From contig SLQM01000242.1 in assembly GCA_007131435.1 (NCBI GenBank), forward strand, positions 1 to 19,681: DNA of 19,681 nt. Reading direction: 5' to 3'. This document shows, one piece after another, positions 13,904-19,681 of this stretch. Both the position numbers and the translations under genes were made by a program. Position 1 is the first letter of the stretch; the number at the start of each line of letters is the position of its first letter. The notes below the pieces were generated by a model, which had not been told where the DNA came from, did not search any database, and saw only the letters and a program-made list of their open reading frames with translations. This stretch comes from Syntrophomonadaceae bacterium. Lineage in GTDB: Bacteria > Bacillota > Dethiobacteria > DTU022.

Positions 13904-15664
13904 TTATTTCTCTTTTTGCAGGGTACTTAAATACTCACTGCTCTCCCGGCAGTCGGCATTGCTGTTATTAAAAGTCCTGTCAAAGGTTGCCCTTACAACT
14001 TCTCCAAGCGTTGTCTCCCCTTTTTTCAGGCATCGCAGCCCATCATGAACCATGGACTGCATGCCCTCTTCCACGGCCCGTGTATTGATCGTGTTTGCAG
14101 AGGCTCCTCTTAAAATTAAACTTTGCAGTTCCTCGTTTATAAGCAGCAGCTCCTGGATCGATGTCCTGCCACGGTACCCTGTCCCGTTGCAGTGCCGGCA
14201 TCCTTTACCGCGAAATAATGTAGGTGAAGGATCGATCCGGAAGTAATTACTGAAAAATAATTTTTCTCCGTTAGATAAGGCGTATTCCTCTATGCAATTC
14301 ATGCAAATTTTCCTGATCAACCGCTGGGCCATTACCCCTACCAGCGAAGCTGAAACAAGGTACGCGGCAAGCCCCATGTCAACCAGGCGGGTTACAGCTC
14401 CTGCCGCATTGTTTGTATGCAGCGTACTTAAAACTAGGTGCCCTGTCAGGGCAGCCTGGGTGGCTATCGTAGCAGTTTCAAAGTCGCGTATCTCACCGAC
14501 CATGATAATGTCCGGATCCTGCCGCAGGATAGAACGCAGGGTCGTGGCAAAAGTTCTCCCTACTTTAGGTTCCACCTGGATCTGGTTTATGCCCTTGATC
14601 CTGCACTCTACGGGATCTTCAACGGTAATTATATTATCCTCTGGGCAGTTAAGGTAATGCAGAGCAGAGTAAAGGGTGGTAGTTTTCCCGCAGCCTGTCG
14701 GGCCCGTTACCAGGATCATCCCTGCCTGGTTTAAAAGCAGTCGCTTAAAAGCTGTATAAGTTTCTTCTGAAAAACCGAGCTGCTCGAGGGGCAGCACTAT
14801 CCTTTCCTTTTCAAGCAACCTGATCACGACTTTTTCCCCTTCAACAGTGGGCATGGTTGATATTCGCAGGTTAATTTCTTGCCTGCCTCTTTCAACCTGG
14901 ATCTGCCCGTCCTGGGGCAGCCTTCTTTCAGCAATATCCAGGTTGGCCATTACTTTTACCCTTGATATTATCTCTGCCTGCTTGTAGTTTTGCGGCGTTG
15001 GGATGTCGTGCAGCACCCCATCCAGGCGCATCCTGATCCTTATCCCGTTTTTCGAAGGTTCCAGGTGGATATCGCTGGCTTTTTCTTCTATCGCCCTGCT
15101 GACCAGAGAATTTACCAGCCGAATGACCGGTGCGCTGCTATTGTCAAATGCTAATGAATCCCTTTCGCTGCCCTGGCCCTCTTTAACTGTTTTGCCCTTT
15201 TCCCCGACCTCGCCGGTATTTTTTTTACCCGCACTGTAATAGTTGTCTATGGCATACCTGATTGCGCTATCTTTTACCAGGACCGGCTTGATAGCTGCAC
15301 CGGTATACATGGCAACCTCATCAATTGCGCTTAAATCAGTAGGATCTGAAACAGCAAGGTAAAGATCTTCATCTCTTTTTGTAATAGGGATAACATGATG
15401 ACGCCAGGCCATTTCTTCTGGAATTGAATGGACCGCATCAGTCTCAAGGTGCTTGTCGAGCAGGTTAATACAGGGCAGGTTTAGCTCTTTCTCAAGGACT
15501 GAAAGCACCTGTTCTTCATCTAAAAACCTTTTTTCTGTCAACATTTTTCCTAAAAACTTGCCGGATTGACGCTGCTCAGTTATAAGCGCCTTGGCTTCCT
15601 CGCCGGAAACCGCTGCTGCAGCAAGCAGCGCTTCATTTACATGACGGCGTTTAACAAGCCTCAT
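13904..15664 (-). CDS. pilB: Type IV pilus extension ATPase PilB / GspE family
   Basis: 586-aa hexameric cytoplasmic ATPase that powers pilin assembly. The N-terminal GspE-N/MshEN-like domain (about 20-150) is followed by the N2 domain (DIHLEP at 198-203) and the ATPase core: Walker A GPTGCGKTTT (321-330), aspartate box ITVEDPVE, Walker B DIIMVGEIRD (385-394), His box TLHTNNA, and zinc-binding C454, C457, C489, C492. In the N-domain only a degenerate KFLGKML copy of the c-di-GMP motif is seen, so nucleotide sensing is doubtful. I chose ATG 15664 (AAGGCGG 6 bases upstream, inside aroE) over TTG 15670. It overlaps aroE by 14 bases. Extension type rather than PilT is indicated by length and the zinc cysteines. 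No PilC or PilT gene follows. Confidence 0.93.
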   Translation of the reverse strand: MRLVKRRHVNEALLAAAAVSGEEAKALITEQRQSGKFLGKMLTEKRFLDEEQVLSVLEKELNLPCINLLDKHLETDAVHSIPEEMAWRHHVIPITKRDEDLYLAVSDPTDLSAIDEVAMYTGAAIKPVLVKDSAIRYAIDNYYSAGKKNTGEVGEKGKTVKEGQGSERDSLAFDNSSAPVIRLVNSLVSRAIEEKASDIHLEPSKNGIRIRMRLDGVLHDIPTPQNYKQAEIISRVKVMANLDIAERRLPQDGQIQVERGRQEINLRISTMPTVEGEKVVIRLLEKERIVLPLEQLGFSEETYTAFKRLLLNQAGMILVTGPTGCGKTTTLYSALHYLNCPEDNIITVEDPVECRIKGINQIQVEPKVGRTFATTLRSILRQDPDIIMVGEIRDFETATIATQAALTGHLVLSTLHTNNAAGAVTRLVDMGLAAYLVSASLVGVMAQRLIRKICMNCIEEYALSNGEKLFFSNYFRIDPSPTLFRGKGCRHCNGTGYRGRTSIQELLLINEELQSLILRGASANTINTRAVEEGMQSMVHDGLRCLKKGETTLGEVVRATFDRTFNNSNADCRESSEYLSTLQKEK

Positions 15665-16511
15665 AGCCAACCGCCTTTTTCATCACTTCAACCGGTGCTC
15701 TCCTGCCGGTAAACAGCTCGTTGGCATATGCCGCCTGCCAGACCAGCATACCGAGGCCGCTGCAGCCAGTACCGCCTTTTGCCTTGAACACTTCCATAAC
15801 TGCAGTCTGAAGAGGATTGTAGCGCAGGTCGTAGAGCAGGGTACTTTTATCTACCGGTGATGAATCCTTTATAGCCTGCAAAAACAGGTCTGAATCGAAG
15901 GGTAAGCCATATATAATAAGATTATGATCCTTTAGAGCTTCCATAAGCGGTTTTACTTCCAGCGGATAATAAGCGCAGTTTTCTAAAGCAATACCGTCCA
16001 GCAGCAGGTCAGCTAAAGCTTTTGCTTTCGGTAAAGTGCGGTTAAAGACGGTAATCTTTTCAGCGCCGCTATTTGCCAGTGTATAGGCTGCGGAGCGGCA
16101 GGCGCCCCCCGCCCCGATAACCGCCACCCTGCTTTTTCCTGTATAAGGTGGGAATATCTCTTTTAAGGCGGCTAAAAACCCTTCTCCATCGGTTATTTCA
16201 CCATGCAGTTTGCCATCCCTGTTGATAATTGTATTTACCGCGTTAACCTTTTCTGCTTCCCCGGAGATAGAATCAAGGTATTGGACAGCCTCTTCCTTGA
16301 AAGGGTAAGTTATATTCGCCCCGGCAACGGACAGTGCTTTCATCCCCTGCAGGGCTGCTTTTAAATTATTTTGCCCCACCTGCGAAGCCAGGTAGACGCT
16401 GTTAATTGCCTGTGACCGGAAAGCGGCATTATGTATGGCCGGCGAAAGTGAATGGCTTACGGGGTTTCCTAGCAGTAAATAAAGCCTGGTTTTTGAATCC
16501 TGCTCAGACAC
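15651..16511 (-). CDS. aroE: Shikimate dehydrogenase (NADP+)
   Basis: 286-aa enzyme that reduces 3-dehydroshikimate to shikimate with NADPH. The substrate site shows SHSLSP (19-24), NITYPFK with catalytic Lys72, and TDGEG with Asp108. The Rossmann motif GAGGA (133-137) and NRT (about 156-158), which precedes the NADP-binding basic patch, are present, as are DLRYNP and the C-terminal GLGMLVWQAA. The start is GTG with AGGTGG 4 bases upstream; the leader contains an extended -10 promoter. It is the first gene of a unit that continues with an overlapping pilB. Confidence 0.95.
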   Translation of the reverse strand: MSEQDSKTRLYLLLGNPVSHSLSPAIHNAAFRSQAINSVYLASQVGQNNLKAALQGMKALSVAGANITYPFKEEAVQYLDSISGEAEKVNAVNTIINRDGKLHGEITDGEGFLAALKEIFPPYTGKSRVAVIGAGGACRSAAYTLANSGAEKITVFNRTLPKAKALADLLLDGIALENCAYYPLEVKPLMEALKDHNLIIYGLPFDSDLFLQAIKDSSPVDKSTLLYDLRYNPLQTAVMEVFKAKGGTGCSGLGMLVWQAAYANELFTGRRAPVEVMKKAVGYEAC

Positions 16512-16553
16512 CTGACCACCTGCCTTCTTTTAACAGTAGTGGAATTGTTTTAG

Positions 16554-16582
16554 ATTATAGCACAGCTTAAACTGATCAGAAA
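16554..16582 (-). promoter_or_regulatory. Probable extended -10 promoter for aroE-pilB
   Basis: On the minus strand TGC-TATAAT (-10 at 16559-16554 with the TGn extension) lies about 42 bases before the aroE GTG. The -35 position (TTTCTG, 17-base spacer) is weak, as is common for extended -10 promoters. Confidence 0.6.
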
Positions 16583-16590
16583 GAATTTAA

Positions 16591-16606
16591 TTTAGATATT
16601 TCTAAA
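16591..16606. repeat. AT-rich inverted repeat in the divergent aroE/pilD region
   Basis: TTTAGA-TATT-TCTAAA forms a perfect 6-base dyad between the two divergent promoters. It could be an operator, but in AT-rich intergenic DNA chance is also plausible. Confidence 0.3.
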
Positions 16607-16650
16607 AATCTACTTAATTTTTCAATTTCCCGTCTTCAGGCAGGACTTAT

Positions 16651-16656
16651 TATAAT
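16651..16656 (+). promoter_or_regulatory. Probable -10 box for the prepilin peptidase operon
   Basis: A perfect TATAAT lies 71 bases before the prepilin peptidase ATG in the divergent 216-base gap. No good -35 hexamer is present at 16-18 bases, so an activator or an alternative start may be involved. Confidence 0.4.
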
Positions 16657-16727
16657 AGCGTCGAATTTTTACTAAGTTTGATATATAAATGAGATCTCTG
16701 CATCAAGATTGTTAAAGGCGGTAGCAG

Positions 16728-17528
16728 ATGGAATCTAACTTTAACTTCATATACCCGGTAATTTTCATCTTTGGCCTTTGCTTCGGCAGCTTTTTAAATG
16801 TCATCGTCTACCGACTGCCTAAAAATATTTCAATTACCAACCCTCCATCGCGCTGCCCCTCCTGTAATCACCGCCTGGGAGTAGTGGAACTGCTTCCAGT
16901 GGTAGGCTATTTCATCATCAGGGGGCGCTGCCTTAACTGCAACGTGCGCATCAGCCCCCGCTACCCGGTTATAGAACTTGCTACCGGGGCTCTTTTTGTT
17001 GCTGTCTTTTACAAATTTGGGCCGACCATGGAATTCTTGCTCTACCTGGTCCTGCTCTACTTGCTCTTTGCCATAACCCAGATTGACCTGGTAAAGCGTA
17101 TTGTCCCCAACAAACTTGTCTCTGCAGGGTTAATTGCAGGCTTTATCCTGTACTTGCCCCAAATTATATCCTATATTGCCCCTGTCACTCCGCTCTTGGT
17201 TGCAGAAAGGCCAATTACAGATGCCCTGGCCGGATTTCTGCTTGGAGGAGGTGTGATGCTGGTCATCATGATAGTCAGCCGCGGGGGCATGGGGGCCGGG
17301 GATGTTAAGTTGATGGCCATGATCGGTTTATTCGTCGGATTGCGCGGCACAGCGCTTGTAATGCTCCTCGGCTTCTTTTTCGGAGCCCTGGTAGGAGTAG
17401 CATATATCGTGCTCAGGCGCTTAACCCGCAAGGATGCACTGCCCTTTGCCCCTTACCTTTCCCTGGCCGCAGTGGTAGAGGTACTCTGGGGCGAACAGCT
17501 ATGGAACTTATATATCAACTTTTATTAA
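16728..17528 (+). CDS. pilD: Prepilin peptidase / N-methyltransferase (PilD, type 4 prepilin leader peptidase)
   Basis: 266-aa polytopic membrane aspartyl protease that removes the leader of prepilins and methylates the new N-terminus. The N-terminal helix with FGLCFGSFLNVIVYRLP is followed by the cytoplasmic zinc domain (C43, C46, C68, C71) typical of bifunctional enzymes and by about six further hydrophobic segments. The catalytic aspartates are D120 (QIDLVKRIVPN) and D192 (GAGDVKL). ATG 16728 has AAGGCGG 6 bases upstream, the same site sequence as pilB. It heads the plus-strand pilus operon, and its likely substrates are encoded directly downstream and across the divergent region. Confidence 0.95.
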   Translation: MESNFNFIYPVIFIFGLCFGSFLNVIVYRLPKNISITNPPSRCPSCNHRLGVVELLPVVGYFIIRGRCLNCNVRISPRYPVIELATGALFVAVFYKFGPTMEFLLYLVLLYLLFAITQIDLVKRIVPNKLVSAGLIAGFILYLPQIISYIAPVTPLLVAERPITDALAGFLLGGGVMLVIMIVSRGGMGAGDVKLMAMIGLFVGLRGTALVMLLGFFFGALVGVAYIVLRRLTRKDALPFAPYLSLAAVVEVLWGEQLWNLYINFY

Positions 17529-17579
17529 ACTAAGATCATAAACAAACATCGCAGCTTATTCGGAAAAGGAGTCAGACCA

Positions 17580-18011
17580 ATGCATAAGGAACGCTTGTCT
17601 GCTGTAAATGGCTACACCTTCATTGAAATACTAGTTGCCATCACCATTCTCGGCATTGCTGTAGTCCCCTTGCTGGGCTTTTTCAGCAGCAGTTTCGCCG
17701 CTATCTCTAACTCCGGCAGCCAGACCAGGGCTCTTAACCTCTGCCGTGATCAAATTGAAATGCTTAAAGCGGAAGGCTTTCTTTCTGTTTACTCTCATTT
17801 TATTACCGGCGGAAATAACCCCCTTGTAGAAAATGATCTGGACCTGCACCCCGGCAAGCAAAGAATTACCAAAGTGCAGGCCCTGACTATTGAAGCAGAA
17901 ACGGGCAGCGCACCTGCTGCCGAACTGCTTCAGATAACTGTGAAAGTGAAGTGGACCTCTGCAGGTCGGGAGCATGAAGAAACCCTGCAGGCCTACCTTG
18001 CTGAAAGGTAA
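17580..18011 (+). CDS. PilV-like minor prepilin (type IV pilus modification/minor pilin)
   Basis: 143-aa protein with an 11-residue leader ending in Gly, then YTFIEILVAITILGIAVVPL: cleavage would fall at G11/Y12 with the required Glu at +5. Tyrosine instead of phenylalanine or methionine at +1 is uncommon. After the hydrophobic helix comes a region of the PilV/GspI kind (NLCRDQIEMLKAEGF) and a beta-rich C-terminus ending in the VKVKWTSAGREHEETLQAYL pattern. ATG 17580 has AAGGAG 8 bases upstream, 51 bases after pilD. It probably joins the PilW- and PilX-like proteins in a minor-pilin initiation complex. Confidence 0.85.
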   Translation: MHKERLSAVNGYTFIEILVAITILGIAVVPLLGFFSSSFAAISNSGSQTRALNLCRDQIEMLKAEGFLSVYSHFITGGNNPLVENDLDLHPGKQRITKVQALTIEAETGSAPAAELLQITVKVKWTSAGREHEETLQAYLAER

Positions 18012-18015
18012 ATTT

Positions 18016-18504
18016 ATGCCTAATTTAAAAAACGGACGATGCGAAAAAGGTTTAACCTTGGTAGAGATAGTAATCACTATCGCCATTCTTGGCGTCGTGA
18101 TCACTGCCATCTACTCTTTTTACCTGGCTGGAATCAGGGGATGGAATCGCGCAGTAAACCAGATGGAATACCAGCAATCGGCCAGGATAGCTGTTGACCG
18201 GATCGTAGATGAACTTTTAATAGCGGAGAATGTCGAAATACGCAGCAACAACCACAGAACCATCTACTTTGAGATTGATCTAAATGGCAGAACAGCCCTT
18301 TACCGTTTTCGGCTAACAGGAAACCAGCTGGCGCTGGAAAGAAGGGATCACCCCCACCTGTCTTATAATGTTATCGCCCTTGGCTTAAAAGATTTAAATT
18401 TTTTAATCGATGAAAACAATAGGGTTCATATCACAGCTATCACGGGAGATGAGCATTGCGAATACCTGGTAACAGCAAGCGTACTGCCGCGCAACCTGCC
18501 CTGA
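18016..18504 (+). CDS. PilW-like minor prepilin
   Basis: 162-aa protein with a 12-residue leader ending KG, then LTLVEIVITIAILGVVITAIY, cleaved at G12/L13 with Glu at +5. The following QMEYQQSARIAVDRIVDELLIAENVEI segment is typical of the PilW/GspJ minor pilin group; a beta-rich globular tail follows. ATG 18016 is preferred over an in-frame ATG 42 bases upstream that overlaps the PilV-like gene: GAAAGG lies 7 bases before ATG 18016, and the shorter leader fits prepilin rules. It starts 4 bases after the previous stop. Confidence 0.85.
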   Translation: MPNLKNGRCEKGLTLVEIVITIAILGVVITAIYSFYLAGIRGWNRAVNQMEYQQSARIAVDRIVDELLIAENVEIRSNNHRTIYFEIDLNGRTALYRFRLTGNQLALERRDHPHLSYNVIALGLKDLNFLIDENNRVHITAITGDEHCEYLVTASVLPRNLP

Positions 18505-18911
18505 TTACAGGGCAGAAAGGAATGGCGCTGGTCCTGGTCCTTGTTTTCAGCGCTACCCTGATGGTCCTGGGCTCTGCCCTGATTTCTTATGCCGTTAATG
18601 AAAAACTGATAACAACATACAGCAATAGCAATATCCGCCTCTACTACCTGGCGGAGGCTGGAATAGAAGCGGCAATAGCCCTGCTGCAGGAAGACAGCAC
18701 ATTTGCAGGAACAATAAAGGGCCAGCTAAACGACGGCACTTACCAGGCGGATATCAATTCATCAGACCAGTCTGCAATCATCGTCCGATCCAGGGCCAGA
18801 CTTGGTAAATATGATAAATACCTGACCGTTATCCTCGAAGTCAATGAAGAAGGGCAGTTAAAGATTAATAAGTGGCAAAAGGCAAGCGCCGTTAAACCGG
18901 CAGGCTATTAA
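18456..18911 (+). CDS. PilX-like minor pilin protein
   Basis: 151-aa protein with a 22-residue leader ending QKG, then a hydrophobic helix MALVLVLVFSATLMVLGSAL without Glu at +5, as in PilX/GspK-type minor pilins. LYYLAEAGIEAAIALLQ is the typical PilX_N continuation, where A-G-x-E after the helix is conserved. The C-terminal domain is small and beta-rich. The start is TTG with GGGAG 7 bases upstream, inside the PilW-like gene, giving a 49-base overlap; a downstream ATG at 18522 would remove the leader. Lack of E5 fits a tip-cap or priming role, known for the GspK family and inferred here. Confidence 0.8.
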   Translation: MRIPGNSKRTAAQPALITGQKGMALVLVLVFSATLMVLGSALISYAVNEKLITTYSNSNIRLYYLAEAGIEAAIALLQEDSTFAGTIKGQLNDGTYQADINSSDQSAIIVRSRARLGKYDKYLTVILEVNEEGQLKINKWQKASAVKPAGY

Positions 18912-18944
18912 GTTTAGATCACCTTGAACGGAGTTGAATAACAA

Positions 18945-19681
18945 CTGGTCATTAAAACTAAATATTCACCAATCGGAATTGATTTAGGCAGCAGCATGAT
19001 AAAGCTGCTGCAGGTGGAACAAAAGAGTAAGCGGAAAGCTATAACGTCTTACAGTGCCCATCCTACACCTGCAGGGGCTATAGCAAATGGTGATATCCGG
19101 GATCCGAAACTGCTGGTTGCCATGCTAAAAGATATGAAGCAGAAATCCGCTTTCCGAGGAAAGGCAGCAGCGCTGGCTATTGACAGTCGGCTCTGCAGGA
19201 TTAAAGCGGTGACAATGCCATATTTAACTAGAAGAGAGCTGCCCCGGGCCATGCAGTATGAAGTTGAAAAACATTTTTCTCTGACCAGCAATAAGTACGT
19301 GGCTGGTTTTACCTTGGTAGAAAAAAATACCGGTTCCAACCCACCGGTTTATAAATACCTGTTGGCAGCTGTTGAAAAAGAAAGGTCAGATATGATCACT
19401 GATCTAGCCCTCCAAGCAGGCCTTAAACCGCTTTCCCTTGAGCCTGATATTAGCGCAGATCTTAGAACCGTTGAACATATAACCTCTAACAGGCAGCAGA
19501 AAATAGATTCTCTCACGATCCTGCTGGATTTAGGTTTCAGCCGCACCAGGATCTTGATCCTCTCCGGTAACCGCTACCGGTTTCACCGCTCGGTAAATAC
19601 GGGGTTAAATAATTTTAAGCAGGCATCCGGTAAAACGGCATTCAAAGTTGCAGCTCAAAACCTTTTACAGGGTATCATTCA
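18945..19681 (+). CDS. pilM: Type IV pilus assembly protein PilM, 3' end outside window
   Basis: Actin-like ATPase fold that sits in the cytoplasm and links to PilN/PilO. The first motif PIGIDLGSSMIKLLQVE (from about residue 9) and a downstream ILLDLGFSRTRILILSGNRYRFHRSV, with the intervening RRELPRAMQYEVEKHF and YLLAAVEKE, follow PilM. The frame is open to the last base (about 245 codons). There is no ATG, GTG or TTG between the in-frame TAA at 18939-18941 and the first motif. I place the start at CTG 18945, with GGAG 11 bases upstream; ATT 18951 is the alternative, and ATG 18996 would cut the phosphate motif. It follows the PilX-like gene by 33 bases. Confidence 0.85.
   Translation, partial: MVIKTKYSPIGIDLGSSMIKLLQVEQKSKRKAITSYSAHPTPAGAIANGDIRDPKLLVAMLKDMKQKSAFRGKAAALAIDSRLCRIKAVTMPYLTRRELPRAMQYEVEKHFSLTSNKYVAGFTLVEKNTGSNPPVYKYLLAAVEKERSDMITDLALQAGLKPLSLEPDISADLRTVEHITSNRQQKIDSLTILLDLGFSRTRILILSGNRYRFHRSVNTGLNNFKQASGKTAFKVAAQNLLQGII

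Noticed and set aside
15530..15570. c-di-GMP-binding MshEN motif in PilB.
   Set aside because: Only one degenerate copy (KFLGKML) is seen, with Arg replaced and the following glycine missing; binding is unlikely from sequence.
17631..18110. 159-codon open frame on the minus strand.
   Set aside because: It lies opposite the PilV-like and PilW-like genes, whose signals and ribosome sites are clear; its product resembles no family.

Overview
The window reads as a chromosomal segment of an anaerobic, spore-former-lineage Bacillota, most likely class Clostridia. The evidence is the gene content and order: Asp23/AmaP/DUF2273 followed by nusB; a CD1247-type protein beside efp, a Xaa-Pro peptidase, aroQ and aroK; xseA-xseB-ispA; a cyclohydrolase of the FchA type; a NuoG-like/GltD-like Fe-S flavoenzyme pair; and type IV pilus genes. 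Base composition looks moderate (not computed). Genes are packed tightly, and about ten of the 24 genes appear to start at GTG, TTG or CTG behind good ribosome binding sites. No rRNA, tRNA, CRISPR array, transposase or phage gene was seen. No stretch over 300 bases lacks a gene.

Layout. Bases 22 to 16511 are all on the minus strand. In transcription order: aroE-pilB-fimT-like minor pseudopilin; then, after a recognisable promoter, aroK-aroQ-Xaa-Pro peptidase-efp-CD1247-type zinc-ribbon protein; then, after a near-consensus promoter, asp23-amaP-DUF2273-nusB-TsaD-like protein; then, after a 159-base gap, a two-gene redox module (NuoF-remnant/GltD-like flavoprotein plus NuoG-like Fe-S protein, resembling the SfrAB type of cytoplasmic NADPH oxidoreductase); and finally xseA-xseB-ispA-fchA. 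A 216-base divergent intergenic region (16512-16727) separates this from a plus-strand pilus operon: prepilin peptidase, three prepilin-like proteins (PilV-, PilW- and PilX-like) and a pilM that runs off the end.

How it works together. Both sides of the divergent region encode parts of one type IV pilus or competence-type pseudopilus: extension ATPase, prepilin peptidase, four minor pilins and the PilM cytoplasmic actin-like component. The membrane core protein PilC, the retraction ATPase PilT and the major pilin are not in the window. Shikimate genes (aroE, aroK, aroQ) are interleaved with the pilus genes. The central block is housekeeping: cell-envelope Asp23 system, translation (EF-P), transcription (NusB), exonuclease VII and farnesyl diphosphate synthase. 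The redox pair is the main accessory element. It sits between nusB and xseA, where related Firmicutes often carry folD.

The least ordinary observations are: pilM has no ATG, GTG or TTG start in frame; the redox pair has lost the NADH/FMN part of NuoF; a short open frame ends directly at the flavoprotein start codon; one minor pilin has alanine at its cleavage site; and a TsaD paralogue has changed motifs.
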